From: Bacteroidota bacterium
Lineage (GTDB): Bacteria > Bacteroidota > Ignavibacteria > Ignavibacteriales > Ignavibacteriaceae
Assembly (NCBI GenBank): GCA_022708025.1
Contig: JAKIZM010000001.1
Span: 62,001 to 126,000 of the forward strand
Reading direction: 5' to 3'
Length of the DNA stretch: 64,000 nt
Below the pieces are notes generated by a model that saw only the letters and a program-made list of their open reading frames with translations, had not been told where the DNA came from and did not search any database. Shown piece by piece: positions 26,295-35,738 of the stretch (position 1 is its first letter; each line of letters begins with the position of its first letter). The position numbers and the translations under genes are program-made.

Positions 26295-26966
26295 ATGGCA
26301 GATTATAAATTAAAAATATTAAAGATAACCAAACTAACACACGATGTAAGATCATATCGTTTTGAAAAACCGGCAGGATTTAAATTTATTCCCGGACAAG
26401 CTGCTGATGTTTCTATCAATAAGCCGGGGTATGTTGATCAGAAAAGATCTTTTACATTTACAGCATTAAATGATTGGGATTATCTTGAGTTTACAATTAA
26501 GAGTTATACTGATCACGATGGTGTAACAAAAGAAATTGGAAAATTAACTGAGGGCGATGAATTGATAGTAAGCGATCCTTGGGGCGCAATAAGTTATAAA
26601 GGTGAAGGAGTATTTCTTGCCGGCGGTGCAGGAGTAACTCCGTTTATTGCAATATTAAGAGATCTTAAAAACAAAGGGATGATAGGAAATAATAAACTTA
26701 TCTTTGCGAATAAAACCGAATCAGATATAATTCATAAAGATGAGTTCGAACAGCTTCTAGGAAAAAACTTTATAAATATTCTTTCAGATGATAAGAGCGG
26801 AAAATATGCTTCAGGCTTTATTACAGAACAATTTTTAAAATCTAATATTGATGATTTTAATAAGATGTTTTATCTCTGCGGACCGCCGCCAATGATGAAT
26901 GCAGTTGAAAAAATATTAGCTAATCTTAAAGTTGATAAAAGTAGAATAGTAATAGAAGCTTTATAG
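26295..26966 (+). CDS. FAD/NAD(P)H-binding oxidoreductase (ferredoxin-reductase type)
   Basis: Protein of 223 residues. It has an FAD-binding barrel with KRSFTF (Arg51-Ser52, the R-x-Y/F-S/T flavin motif) and a nucleotide-binding domain with AGGAGVTPFIAIL near 108-120 and the terminal CGPPPMMNAVE near 194-204. The length fits a free-standing flavin/ferredoxin reductase module without a [2Fe-2S] domain. It should move electrons from NAD(P)H through FAD to a partner, possibly the AhpD-like protein just upstream. A paralogue with damaged motifs lies at 33259-33966. AGGGAG precedes the ATG. Confidence 0.9.
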   Translation: MADYKLKILKITKLTHDVRSYRFEKPAGFKFIPGQAADVSINKPGYVDQKRSFTFTALNDWDYLEFTIKSYTDHDGVTKEIGKLTEGDELIVSDPWGAISYKGEGVFLAGGAGVTPFIAILRDLKNKGMIGNNKLIFANKTESDIIHKDEFEQLLGKNFINILSDDKSGKYASGFITEQFLKSNIDDFNKMFYLCGPPPMMNAVEKILANLKVDKSRIVIEAL

Positions 26967-27002
26967 ACTGATCAGAATTTCAATTATTATTTGGAGTTCT
27001 AA

Positions 27003-27359
27003 ATGATACAAATAAAAAGAGCTTATGAAAAGCCAGCCAAAGCTGATGGTTACAGAATTTTAATTGACAGGCTTTGGCCAAGAGGTGTTGCAAAATCAGA
27101 AGCAAAGCTTGATCTCTGGCTTAAAGAAATTGCGCCAAGCACTGAACTGCGAAAATGGTTTCATCAGAATCCCGATGAATGGGATACTTTCAGAAAAAAA
27201 TTTCTTGATGAAATAAAAAGTAAAAAGGAATTACTTACTCAGATAAAAAATCTTGAAAAAGAAAAAGGTACTGTAACTCTGGTTTATTCTTATAAAGACA
27301 CTGAAAGAAATAATGCAGTTATATTGCAGAAGGTTCTTTCTTCGGGTAAGTTTAAATAA
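27003..27359 (+). CDS. DUF488 family protein
   Basis: Protein of 118 residues with the DUF488 core [20 protein letters not shown] near 18-37, [15 protein letters not shown], and [16 protein letters not shown] near the end. The family is widespread and uncharacterised; members occur near redox and stress genes. The ATG at 27003 follows GGAG at 26994-26997. It ends the plus-strand group 24646-27359 and faces the minus-strand lipoprotein gene. Confidence 0.85.
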   Translation: MIQIKRAYEKPAKADGYRILIDRLWPRGVAKSEAKLDLWLKEIAPSTELRKWFHQNPDEWDTFRKKFLDEIKSKKELLTQIKNLEKEKGTVTLVYSYKDTERNNAVILQKVLSSGKFK

Positions 27360-27423
27360 TTTTGAGATGGAATAGAGACATTAACATAACATTAACGCCC
27401 CCACTATCTATTCCGCCTCAAAA
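27360..27423. terminator. Long inverted repeat between convergent genes
   Basis: TTTTGAG-AT-GGAATAGA (27360-27376) pairs with TCTATTCC-GC-CTCAAAA (27407-27423). The loop is about 30 nt. It lies between the stops of two convergent genes and probably acts as a weak bidirectional terminator. Confidence 0.5.
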
Positions 27424-27448
27424 TAAATCTGCAATATCTCAGAGCAGA

Positions 27449-29257
27449 CTATTTACTATACTTTTTAGCTTTCAATACTGTTGGATAATATAATGCATCC
27501 TCACTTGATTTTAATCCATACACAAAATGTATATCATTATTAAGCGCCTGAACTGAACTGGAATTTTTACGAAAAGAAGTTCCTGAATAATCATCATTAA
27601 TCGTTTTCCATTCTAAGCTTTCATACACCCAAACTTCCTGATGTATATCATTAAGTGAAGTTCCCGTTATACAGGAAATAATAATATTCCCTGAAGCATC
27701 TGAAGTAATTGATTTAGGCGAAAATAATCCGTTAACACCATCTACAAGATTTGTTGCACTTGTATTTGAGGTAACCTTGCAGACATTGCCTTCAGTACCT
27801 GATATATCATATTTAAAATAAAGAACATTTCCTACTTTTATCAGGTCGAAGTTTTGTGATGCATCTTTTGACCATTCAAAATTATTAATCCACGAACTGC
27901 CTTCAAGATGTTTTATGTGCAGTGTTGTACTTGATGATCCATTTATATTAGCTTCATACCAGATATATAATTTGCCATCAAGATTTTTGAGTTTAGTGTT
28001 TGTATTAAAACCTGTTGCAACATTACTACCTATTTGTGTCCAATCAGTTACACCATATTTAAAGACTTTTATATCATCATCCTGTTGTATTGTCAGATAT
28101 AATTCATTGTTTAATACTGCAATGTTCAGATAATTAGGTTTTGAAATTCCCCATAACACAGATGTTGATAAATTTTGAGACCAGGCGCCATTATATTTAT
28201 AAACATAAAGATCTTCTGAACCCAAAGCTGCCAGATAAATAACATTTGAGGCAACAGTAAAATCAAACTCTTCAATTGAATTATCAGTATTTAATTCAGA
28301 AGGTAAAGAGCTGAATGCGTTTTGCCAGTTTGCTCCGTCATTTTTCATAATAACAGGTTTACCGATGCTAGCAAGTGCTGAGTAATTATCAAAGTATCCT
28401 AAATAAACTGTTGAGCCATCTGAACACATAATTGTTCCGTCTTTAGCGTTAGTGGCTGATGAATTAATTTCTCCGTAATCAGTTACATTGTATTCTACTG
28501 TTCCGCCGCCTGGTTCGGTTATATCATTTCCATTTATTACTGAAGATTCCTTAGTGTATTGACCGGTGGTTTCGTGAACCATTACACCGTTATTATATCT
28601 GTAATAATCATAATCATATCTTAATATTAATTTATAGTAATAAGTCTTATTAGGGTTATAATCATAATCATATGTTGTTCCGGCAATTATCGAATCTTTT
28701 GTTTCTGGTGAAAATTCCGTTGATAAAATCTGTTCTTTTGAAATAAAATTTATCGACTCTGAACGCCATAATTCAATATGTCTTCTCTGCAGGTTATGTA
28801 ATACTTTTGGAAGTTTATCACTGATTAAATACTCAAGTTTATAGGAATAATCATTAGGATTTTCTTTGTAATAGTTCAGATATTTTAATTTTGGTGAAGG
28901 TGAAAAAATATATCCTGTTGTTACTTCACTCCAATCATTATAACCCCCGTCATTTTTATGTGCTCTTGCTCTGTACTCATAAACCTGACCTTCAATTAGT
29001 CCATTATCTAATCCCCATCCGTCATCCTGAATAAAGTGGCTGCTTCCCCAATGAATTTCTTCCCACTCATTTGTGACGGGGTTTCTTCGTTGTATATTGT
29101 AGTTTTCTGCGTCTGCTACTTGTTCAATTGCAAGATGGATTCTGGCAACGTAGGTTCCCTTTGATGCTGTAAAGCTTTGAATCGGAGTAAGTGGATTCTC
29201 ACACGATGTAACGATTGCAAGAGTTAATATCAGCAATAAAAAAGTAAATTTTTTCAT
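27449..29257 (-). CDS. Lipoprotein with fibronectin type III-like and beta-propeller-like regions
   Basis: Protein of 602 residues. A lipoprotein signal is clear: a hydrophobic stretch, then the lipobox VTSC with Cys19. After it comes a fibronectin III-like segment (VADAENYNIQRRN, GQVYEYRARAHKNDGGYNDWSEV), a second one near 110-230, and from about 260 a series of beta-rich repeats with the form NxxxLYLxxxxDxxIxVxKY, as in beta-propeller or sialidase-like proteins. No catalytic motif is seen. It is 17 bp downstream of the OmpA-type gene on the same strand, so the two form an envelope operon. Confidence 0.7.
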   Translation of the reverse strand: MKKFTFLLLILTLAIVTSCENPLTPIQSFTASKGTYVARIHLAIEQVADAENYNIQRRNPVTNEWEEIHWGSSHFIQDDGWGLDNGLIEGQVYEYRARAHKNDGGYNDWSEVTTGYIFSPSPKLKYLNYYKENPNDYSYKLEYLISDKLPKVLHNLQRRHIELWRSESINFISKEQILSTEFSPETKDSIIAGTTYDYDYNPNKTYYYKLILRYDYDYYRYNNGVMVHETTGQYTKESSVINGNDITEPGGGTVEYNVTDYGEINSSATNAKDGTIMCSDGSTVYLGYFDNYSALASIGKPVIMKNDGANWQNAFSSLPSELNTDNSIEEFDFTVASNVIYLAALGSEDLYVYKYNGAWSQNLSTSVLWGISKPNYLNIAVLNNELYLTIQQDDDIKVFKYGVTDWTQIGSNVATGFNTNTKLKNLDGKLYIWYEANINGSSSTTLHIKHLEGSSWINNFEWSKDASQNFDLIKVGNVLYFKYDISGTEGNVCKVTSNTSATNLVDGVNGLFSPKSITSDASGNIIISCITGTSLNDIHQEVWVYESLEWKTINDDYSGTSFRKNSSSVQALNNDIHFVYGLKSSEDALYYPTVLKAKKYSK

Positions 29258-29274
29258 AACTATTTCCTTTACTT

Positions 29275-30264
29275 TTATTGTTCAACTATTTCAACTCTGC
29301 GGTTTTTGGCTCTTCCTTCTTCTGAAGAATTGCTTGAGACTGGTACTAAAGAAGCAACACCATAAGCACTTAACTGTGTCTTATCAACATTGTATTTACT
29401 TACAAGTTCATTTATTACAGACTTTGCTCTGTTTTCCGCTAGAGTTTTATTATCTTCAAAATTTCCGGTATTGTCAGTATGTCCAACAATAAAATATTTT
29501 TTAGAAGGATTCGATTTTATAAACTCGGCTATTATTTGAAAAATATCTGACGATCCTTGTTTTATTTCAGATTTTCCTGTATCAAAAAGAATATCATATA
29601 TAGCAATGTGTCCATCTGTTGTTATACCTTTTAATATTTCTTCAGCAGTTACAAGTCCGGTTTCTGCTGCTTCAACTTCAATTACATCCTGAGCAATTAT
29701 ATTATATTTTTCGTCCGCAACTATATACACGGCTACATAAATATCTTTGCCGGCTTTATTTCCTTTAACTGCAATAAAGCAGTGTTCCTTTTTCCAGGTT
29801 GGAAATTCCAGCCCTTTACCAAATTTGCCGTTATTCAAACCTTTATAAAAATCATCTGCATCATAATATTTGTTTATCCAGGTATGCGGTCGCTCACTGA
29901 ATCCAAGTTCTTCAGCGGCAATTGCAGTCAGAAGAGTATAACCAGAATTACTAAAGGCTTTCTTGTAATTTTGCAAGATGAATTCCGGATTATAGTCGGT
30001 AGATGTGGTGTATTGAATTCGTATAACTTTGCCTTCAAGAATTAGGGGATTATCCCAATCAATATTTCCTTTCGAACCCACAGGTAATTTATAGCTGCCC
30101 CATTTTGTTTCTTTATAAAATTCAATGACTGACTTATCAAATCTGCTGATTAAAGGATGATCCTGACTGTTTTCAATGTCGGTAGTTCGTTGAGCAAACA
30201 AACTTGTTGAAAATATTGTTGCAGTAAAAATTGAAAGGAACATTATTTTAGTTTTGATATTCAT
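29275..30264 (-). CDS. OmpA-family outer membrane protein
   Basis: Protein of 329 residues with a signal peptide (cleavage after SLFA near residue 24). The C-terminal OmpA domain binds peptidoglycan: ILFDTGKSEIK near 225, FIVGHTDNTGNFEDN near 258-272, LAENRAKSVINEL and RAKNRRVEIVE at the end. The N-terminal half (about 30-200) is unlike a beta-barrel; it reads as a globular domain of unknown type. It probably anchors an envelope complex to the cell wall. AAAGGTG precedes the ATG on the minus strand. Confidence 0.9.
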   Translation of the reverse strand: MNIKTKIMFLSIFTATIFSTSLFAQRTTDIENSQDHPLISRFDKSVIEFYKETKWGSYKLPVGSKGNIDWDNPLILEGKVIRIQYTTSTDYNPEFILQNYKKAFSNSGYTLLTAIAAEELGFSERPHTWINKYYDADDFYKGLNNGKFGKGLEFPTWKKEHCFIAVKGNKAGKDIYVAVYIVADEKYNIIAQDVIEVEAAETGLVTAEEILKGITTDGHIAIYDILFDTGKSEIKQGSSDIFQIIAEFIKSNPSKKYFIVGHTDNTGNFEDNKTLAENRAKSVINELVSKYNVDKTQLSAYGVASLVPVSSNSSEEGRAKNRRVEIVEQ

Positions 30265-30333
30265 AATATCACCTTTGTATTAATATTTTTGAAAAACACT
30301 TTTATATTATCCTCATATTTAATTAATAAAAGA

Positions 30334-30367
30334 TTCAGCAGGCTGAAAAACTTACCAACCTGCTGAA
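30334..30367 (-). terminator. Hairpin downstream of the lipoprotein gene (minus strand)
   Basis: TTCAGCAGG (30334-30342) and CCTGCTGAA (30359-30367) form a 9-bp stem with a 16-nt loop. On the minus strand a T-rich tract follows. It would end the 30520-31320 transcript before the OmpA gene. Confidence 0.6.
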
Positions 30368-30399
30368 AGAGTTTATTGCAAAATCAAATATTATTGTTA

Positions 30400-30419
30400 C
30401 ACTCAGTTTGTCGAAGTGT
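30400..30419. repeat. Short intergenic repeat of the CTCAG...GTCGAAG type
   Basis: The sequence ACTCAGTTTGTCGAAGTG lies between the OmpA gene and the lipoprotein gene. It carries the same CTCAG and GTCGAAG words as the repeat between narG and narH. Such elements are probably dispersed genome-wide. Confidence 0.45.
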
Positions 30420-30519
30420 GATATATTTTTGATTATGCTATTTGCGATAAACAAAAACTTTTGCAGAAAATCGAAAGCAGTTTCAGTTTATCAACTACAT
30501 ATTTTATTATTTATAATCT

Positions 30520-31320
30520 TTATTCATATTCAACAACAAAATCCCACATATATACTACAGAAGGCGGACAATCTATTTTCACTTCATCAATGCCACAATC
30601 CCATTGACGATTACCATTTTTATCAATCAGATAATTGATACAAGGCTCTGTTGCTCCAGCGCCAAGTCTCCAATATACTTTTGCTAATTTTCCTTCCTTA
30701 ATTGTAAATCCATCTACCTTTTCTCCGGCTGATGCTAAATGAAATTTTCCATCTTCTCCTAAGCTGAAATTACCTCCAGGTGCAAAGTAGTTTGGTTTTA
30801 TCCAGGTAGTATCATTTGGATCACAAGGATCAGAACTGCTTCCCATTGTCTCCAGCAGCTCATAAACGACCGTAGGATCAGAAACTAATTTAACCTGTCT
30901 GTACCAAATATTTCTAAAAGTTATTTTAATACTTTTATATGTGCCTGCAGGGAGTTCTTTAGCAGGGAAGGAATAATCTTCAAATAGTTTCAGTGTAGTA
31001 TTCGTAACATCTGTTAATCTGATCCATTCCAGATTGTCCGTTCCACCGGCTCTTACTTCTCCTTGTGATATCCAAACATCACCAATGGTCATTATCAAAC
31101 TGGTATTAATTGTTACTGTTGTATCACCCACTAATGGAGGATTAGCTGATATTTTTGCATTAGAATTTAAATTTTTAAGTAGTGATACCATTGGATTAAT
31201 ACATTTAAATTCGAGTACTCCCTTAGTGTCAGAAACGGGATCTGTTACAGTCTCTTTTGTACAACTAACAAAAAGAACAGTTGAAAGAATAATTATAATT
31301 AATATTCTCATTATTTTCAT
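30520..31320 (-). CDS. Lipoprotein of unknown function
   Basis: Protein of 266 residues with a lipoprotein signal: hydrophobic ILIIIILSTVLFVSC, with the lipobox cysteine near residue 20. The rest is beta-rich with segments LPAGTYKSIKITFRNIWYR and a C-terminal acidic stretch DKNGNRQWDCGIDEVKID, which resembles a calcium-binding EF-hand-like loop. Carboxypeptidase-like or DUF4382-like beta domains in Bacteroidota lipoproteins look similar, but I cannot assign a family firmly. It is upstream of the OmpA-lipoprotein pair and separated from it by a hairpin. Confidence 0.7.
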   Translation of the reverse strand: MKIMRILIIIILSTVLFVSCTKETVTDPVSDTKGVLEFKCINPMVSLLKNLNSNAKISANPPLVGDTTVTINTSLIMTIGDVWISQGEVRAGGTDNLEWIRLTDVTNTTLKLFEDYSFPAKELPAGTYKSIKITFRNIWYRQVKLVSDPTVVYELLETMGSSSDPCDPNDTTWIKPNYFAPGGNFSLGEDGKFHLASAGEKVDGFTIKEGKLAKVYWRLGAGATEPCINYLIDKNGNRQWDCGIDEVKIDCPPSVVYMWDFVVEYE

Positions 31321-32149
31321 TTTAACACCTTATTATTTTGATGGAAATATTTTTTATAATTTTTTGTCATTTGTTAATTAAAATTTTTTGATTGTTGTAA
31401 GAACTGCTGTTCTTTATGTCAGTGGTCACATCTTTTATGCCAATCATTAAAAAGTAAGAACATCAAAAATTATTTTCTGACGATAGTCAAGTAATAAAGG
31501 AAAAATACTTTTTAAAAAGAATAACTATTTATAAGAATAAAAGATTGCGTATAAGCAGATATGTTTGTTTGTTTAATAAAGAATAAGTGATATACAGGTT
31601 ATATTTATTTCATAAAATAAGTTTCAATGTTTAATAACTGAGCTGTAAAAGAAGATTTTAGAATGTTTAATGTAAGTTATTTTTTTAATACTATTACTTT
31701 AATTTCTTATTGTAATGACTTTTTAATTTAATGTGTATAAAATTCTAATTCATTTGATGCTTCGACAAGAAAAATCCAATTTCAATTATTAAAAATAAAT
31801 TTTCAATTCCTGTTTGAATAAAAAACTATTTCAATTTTTTTTTCTTAAATGAAATTCTTTGTAACGGTAAAAATGTTCTCTTTTTTTTCTGAATTCAGTA
31901 AAAAAGTAAAAATAAAATCGGCAATAATTAAGTATGATAGTGATTAATTTATTATTGTTTTATGATTAATTATTAATCCAATCTTACAATACAGAACACA
32001 TTTTCTTGCATTTCATTACATAAATGAGCAATTCTGACTTAAGTCAAGGAAAACATTTCTAATGAGGGATATTTTTTAATCATTCTATTTCATAATTGTT
32101 TATCAGAAACATTTTTATGTTTTTCCAATAAGAGGGAATGTTAAAAGAT
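31321..32149. other. Long AT-rich intergenic region with one regulatory site
   Basis: 829 bp between divergent genes. It has no convincing reading frame. The left part must hold the promoter of the minus-strand lipoprotein gene. The right part holds the Crp/Fnr-type palindrome at 32035-32046 and its -10 element. The middle (31500-31950) is very AT-rich with homopolymer runs, and I see no repeat or RNA structure in it. Confidence 0.7.
32035..32077 (+). promoter_or_regulatory. Crp/Fnr-type palindrome plus -10 element, CopD-like gene
   Basis: The palindrome TGACTTAAGTCA is at 32035-32046. Exactly 23 bp later comes TATTTTTT (32070-32077), which fits TAnnTTT. The flanks CAATTC before and AGGAAA after are identical to the site at 18586. 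The start codon is about 100 bp further on, so the transcript would have a leader of about 65 nt. Confidence 0.72.
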
Positions 32150-32635
32150 ATGTCCGAAGCATACACTATAATTCGAGCAATTCACTTGCTGGCTGCTGCG
32201 CTCTGGTTTGGGTTAGTAATGGTTATCAATTTTGTTATCCAGCCGGTTTTAATCAGCCTTAAAGGTGAATTAAGAGGGCAGATTGTAAAATCAGTATTTC
32301 CAAGAATATTTAAACTTGCTTCAATATTTTCTGCTACAGTTGTTATTACAGGTTTATATATGGTTTATTATTTGACAAATGGCAACTTAGAAGCACTACT
32401 GCACGGCAGATGGGGGATATCAATTTTAATTGGCAGTTCACTTGGGATTTTATTAACACTTTTTCATTTTTTTCTGGAAGAAAAATTGTCAAAAAAGATT
32501 ATGCTTGGTAAACAAGGTGACAATCAGAAATTAGAAGAAGTACATTTAAAGATGAAAATTGTTCCGAGGGTCGGATTAACTATTCTGACAATAATCTTTC
32601 TTTTAATGATTAATGCTGCTCACGGAATTATTTAA
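32150..32635 (+). CDS. CopD-like small membrane protein
   Basis: Four-helix membrane protein of about 161 residues. The first helix carries AIHLLAAALWFGLVM, where a histidine near the helix start followed by a W-x-G motif is typical of CopD-like and related haem- or copper-binding membrane proteins. A second helix (SIFSATVVITGLYMVYYL), a third (WGISILIGSSLGILLTLFHFF) and a fourth at the C-terminus follow. An ATG at 32138 is in frame, but GAGGG at 32132-32136 lies too close to it, so the ATG at 32150 is preferred, with some doubt. It begins the unit preceded by the palindrome and is followed by an AhpD-like gene. Confidence 0.7.
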   Translation: MSEAYTIIRAIHLLAAALWFGLVMVINFVIQPVLISLKGELRGQIVKSVFPRIFKLASIFSATVVITGLYMVYYLTNGNLEALLHGRWGISILIGSSLGILLTLFHFFLEEKLSKKIMLGKQGDNQKLEEVHLKMKIVPRVGLTILTIIFLLMINAAHGII

Positions 32636-32674
32636 TGTTTAATGAATAAAAAATAATTTTATAAAGGTAAAATC

Positions 32675-33019
32675 ATGGATGATAAAAATTTATATCCGTT
32701 AGCAACACAAGAACTGGCTAACAAAAAAGCTGCTTATGCAACTAAGAATCTTGAAGCCTGGCGAAACTTCAGTAAAACAGTTTTTGAAGAAGGTGCTCTT
32801 TCAGAAAAAACCAAACAGCTTATTGCAGTTGCAGTTGCACACGTAACGCAATGTCCGTATTGTATCCGGTCACACAGCAGACAAGCAATAAGAAAGGGTG
32901 CAACAAAAGAAGAAATTATGGAAGCAATTTGGGTAGCCGCTGAAATGCGATCAGGAGCTGCTTATGCACATGCTAATATTGCAATGGATGAGATGGAAAA
33001 AATTCCGGACGCAAAATAA
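32675..33019 (+). CDS. Carboxymuconolactone decarboxylase family protein
   Basis: Protein of 114 residues, the usual length of single-domain family members. The redox motif CPYCIRSHSRQA (Cys60, Cys63, His67) is intact, preceded by TKQLIAVAVAHVTQ and followed by ATKEEIMEAIWVAAEMR. It is likely a thiol-based peroxidase or reductase-like protein. It is only distantly similar to the two 153-154-residue AhpD-like proteins at 24646 and 25786. It follows the CopD-like gene by 39 bp and probably shares its promoter. Confidence 0.88.
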   Translation: MDDKNLYPLATQELANKKAAYATKNLEAWRNFSKTVFEEGALSEKTKQLIAVAVAHVTQCPYCIRSHSRQAIRKGATKEEIMEAIWVAAEMRSGAAYAHANIAMDEMEKIPDAK

Positions 33020-33258
33020 TTTTTTGAATTTTGATTCTGTAAAATTCATCTGCGTTGATTTTCAAAATGAATATTGACAGAATTATTAAAGTAAATTAAA
33101 AAAAATCTTTTAGTTGTTGTGCCTTTGCACTCGACAATTTCTTGTGAGCATTACTATCCCGATAGAAAAAATGTAAAAATTAAGTCCAATAAATTTGATC
33201 AAAAAATTGGCGGGTATTTTTGTTGAAATCCGGAATCGAAAAAATCTGGTATGCTGAT

Positions 33259-33966
33259 ATGAGTTATTACGAAGTTAAGATTATTGATATTAAAAATATT
33301 GCATTAAATACTTATTGCATTCGAGTAGAAAAACCTGAAGGATATTCTTTTATTCCCGGGCAATTTACAAATCTATTGTTCGATGAAACTAATCCGATTA
33401 ATAAAAAAGCCTTATTCTGTTTTACAGGTCTGACTAATGCTGATTATCTGGAGTTCATAGTCAAATATAATAACAATGGCAACTTACTTGTAAATCGAAT
33501 TGTTAATTCAGCAGTTGATGACAAAATAAAAATCGGAAAACCACAGGGCACTTTCAGATATAAAGGAAAAGGAATTTTTATTGTGGCAGGAACTGGCATT
33601 ACTCCGGTTCTTTCCATATTCAGAAACTTATGGCTTGAAAATAATCTTGCCGGCAACAAATTAATTTATTCAAGTAAAACGATGGATGATGTAATTCAGC
33701 ATAACGAATTATCTGAAATGTTAAATACGGATTACATAAATCTTTTTACTAAGCAGCGATATAAAGGTTTTTATTTCGGAAGGATTGATGATAACTTTTT
33801 AAGAATGCATATAACTGATATTGCTCAGTACTTTTATATTAATGGCTCATCGCACTTTGTGCAGAGTATATGTTCAATATTAAAAGGACTTAATGTGCAC
33901 GATGAATCTGTAATCATTGAAGAAGAAATATTTAAACAAAATCAATTAACAAAAATCTTACAATAG
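33259..33966 (+). CDS. FAD/NAD(P)H oxidoreductase-like protein with altered binding motifs
   Basis: Protein of 236 residues from the ATG at 33259; a TTG at 33220 adds 13 residues not matched by the paralogue at 26295. The two align from the first residue (MSYYEVKII against MADYKLKIL). The flavin motif KRSFTF of the paralogue is replaced by KKALFCF. The nucleotide domain keeps AGTGITPVLSI near 108-118. The terminal CGPPPM, which positions the nicotinamide, is replaced by INGSSHF. Flavin and NAD(P)H binding may therefore be lost or changed. It may be a regulatory or redox-inactive paralogue. Confidence 0.75.
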   Translation: MSYYEVKIIDIKNIALNTYCIRVEKPEGYSFIPGQFTNLLFDETNPINKKALFCFTGLTNADYLEFIVKYNNNGNLLVNRIVNSAVDDKIKIGKPQGTFRYKGKGIFIVAGTGITPVLSIFRNLWLENNLAGNKLIYSSKTMDDVIQHNELSEMLNTDYINLFTKQRYKGFYFGRIDDNFLRMHITDIAQYFYINGSSHFVQSICSILKGLNVHDESVIIEEEIFKQNQLTKILQ

Positions 33967-33986
33967 AAATAACAGATAAATAAATT

Positions 33987-34772
33987 ATGAGTAATAGAAC
34001 ATTAGACTTTGATCAGGGGCATTGGATTTTGGCTAAGATGGGGAAAAGAGTACTGCGTCCAGGCGGTAAAGAACTAACTATGAAATTAATTGAAAACATG
34101 AATATTCAATCAACAGATGAGATTGTTGAATTTGCTCCCGGCTTAGGATATACTGCATCAGTTGCATTACAGCGTAATCCAAAATCTTATACTGGTGTGG
34201 AACTAAATGAAGAAGCAGCTTCAATTTTAAGTAAGGCAATAATTGGCAAAAATGGTTACGATAGAAGAATAGTTATTGCAAATGCAGCAAACTCTACACT
34301 GAGTGGAAATTCTTATGATAAAGTTTATGGTGAAGCAATGCTTACAATTCAGGCTGATCACAGAAAATCTGAAATAATAAAAGAAGCTTACCGTATTCTT
34401 AAACCAGGTGCTTTGTACGGCATACACGAGCTTGGCTTAACTCCGGATAATCTTAATGAAGATACAAAAGCAATTATCCAGCGTGAACTTGCTCAGACAA
34501 TAAAAGTAAATGCACGACCTTTAACAATCAGTGAGTGGACCAAACTTCTGGAAAACGAAGGATTCAAAGTTGTAAAGATAGAAACTAATTCAATGAGTTT
34601 ACTTGAACTTAAACGTATGATTGATGACGAGGGATTGCTAAGGACTCTGAAAATTACATTTAATATTCTTATACATTCCAAAGAGAGAAAAAGAATATTA
34701 GCAATGCGCGAAACATTCAGAAAATATAAAGATAGTATGAATGCTGTTGTGATAATTGCTCAGAAAAATTAA
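33987..34772 (+). CDS. Class I SAM-dependent methyltransferase
   Basis: Protein of 261 residues. The SAM-binding motif I is VEFAPGLGYTA near 47-57, the acidic residue after strand 2 is in YTGVELNEEAA near 71-81, and motif IV-like KVYGEAMLTI follows near 112. The substrate is unknown; the sequence resembles general ubiquinone/menaquinone-type methyltransferases. It begins 20 bp after the reductase paralogue, so it probably belongs to the same transcript as the CopD-like gene. Confidence 0.8.
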   Translation: MSNRTLDFDQGHWILAKMGKRVLRPGGKELTMKLIENMNIQSTDEIVEFAPGLGYTASVALQRNPKSYTGVELNEEAASILSKAIIGKNGYDRRIVIANAANSTLSGNSYDKVYGEAMLTIQADHRKSEIIKEAYRILKPGALYGIHELGLTPDNLNEDTKAIIQRELAQTIKVNARPLTISEWTKLLENEGFKVVKIETNSMSLLELKRMIDDEGLLRTLKITFNILIHSKERKRILAMRETFRKYKDSMNAVVIIAQKN

Positions 34773-34846
34773 ACCAGATTGTATCAGCTTCAACTAATTG
34801 AAAAAAGATTTTTACTGATATTATCAGAGAGGGTAGAATAAAAATT

Positions 34847-34877
34847 AAGGGATTATTTTTTTGTTAAATAATCCCTT
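34847..34877 (-). terminator. Strong hairpin between convergent genes
   Basis: AAGGGATTATTT (34847-34858) and AAATAATCCCTT (34866-34877) form a perfect 12-bp stem with a 7-nt loop. On the minus strand it is followed by AATTTTTATT. It probably ends the nitroreductase transcript and may also stop the methyltransferase transcript. Confidence 0.75.
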
Positions 34878-34929
34878 TGCAATAATGAAAGGGGAGAAAT
34901 GAATATAAGTTAAATCTGCTTACTTTAAT

Positions 34930-35502
34930 CTATGGTAATCTGTGTAATTTATCTTTTGCACTAATCCGTGGCTGAACAGGCGGTATAGCTTTAACTTCAG
35001 GAAAACCCATCGCCAATAATCCGGCAATTTTTCCATTCTCAGGAATTTTAAGTAATTCCTCCACTTTCCGATTCATACCAAAGGAAAGCCACACACCGGC
35101 AATTTGTTTTTCCCATGCAGCAAGAAAAATATTTTGAATCGCTGCTGCAGTTGCCAATGGAAAATCATATTGTTCAAGATTTGTTTTAGGCGGTGCATAA
35201 GTAACTGCTAATAAAACCGGAGCATCGCCAAAATTTTGAGCAAAGTTCCTCATTGATTGTTTTCTTTCTTCAGGTAAATCAGGATTCTTTAAAGGTCCAT
35301 CTTCCATATAGTTTAAATACATTTCGGCTAATTTTTTTCGGGTTTGAGGACCTATTAAAAAAAATTCCCATGGCTGATTATTTCCGTGAGAAGGTGCCCA
35401 GGTACCTGCATCTAAAATATCTAAAATTGTTTCTTCTGTTACTGATTGTTGTGAAAATCTTCTGACAGTTCTCCTGTTTAATATGGCGTCTTTTAGTTCC
35501 AT
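34930..35502 (-). CDS. Nitroreductase family protein
   Basis: Protein of 190 residues of the FMN-dependent nitroreductase family. The N-terminal FMN-phosphate motif RRTVRRFSQQSV is at 9-20. GTWAPSHGNNQPWEF near 33-47 and the dimer-interface segment LAAWEKQIAGVWLSFGM near 127-143 are also typical, as is the late GLLAMGFPEVK. It uses NAD(P)H to reduce nitro, quinone or related compounds; the natural substrate is unknown. It stands alone on the minus strand. Confidence 0.9.
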   Translation of the reverse strand: MELKDAILNRRTVRRFSQQSVTEETILDILDAGTWAPSHGNNQPWEFFLIGPQTRKKLAEMYLNYMEDGPLKNPDLPEERKQSMRNFAQNFGDAPVLLAVTYAPPKTNLEQYDFPLATAAAIQNIFLAAWEKQIAGVWLSFGMNRKVEELLKIPENGKIAGLLAMGFPEVKAIPPVQPRISAKDKLHRLP

Positions 35503-35738
35503 GATTCAAATATTTTTTTGTGAATGAATAATTGTTGTTTCAAATATAATTCAAAGGTTGTTAAGTCTGGTCATTGATTAGCGATTCATTTTCATAATTG
35601 TTTCTGAATGTTAGATGTAATATTCACTTAATGAATATCTATTTTTACTAAATGTTACAATAGCAACAACAAGTTCGAAATAAAATAATATTTTTCAAAT
35701 CTTATTATAATCTATCACAATAAAATTTTATTCTCAGA

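Noticed and set aside
33026-33047. Terminator after the 114-residue AhpD-like gene
   Set aside because: The GAATTTT/AAAATTC stem is all weak pairs and is not followed by a T-tract.
33194-33203. TTTGATCAAA before the reductase paralogue
   Set aside because: The half-sites touch without a spacer, unlike an FNR-type dyad. Likely chance in AT-rich DNA.
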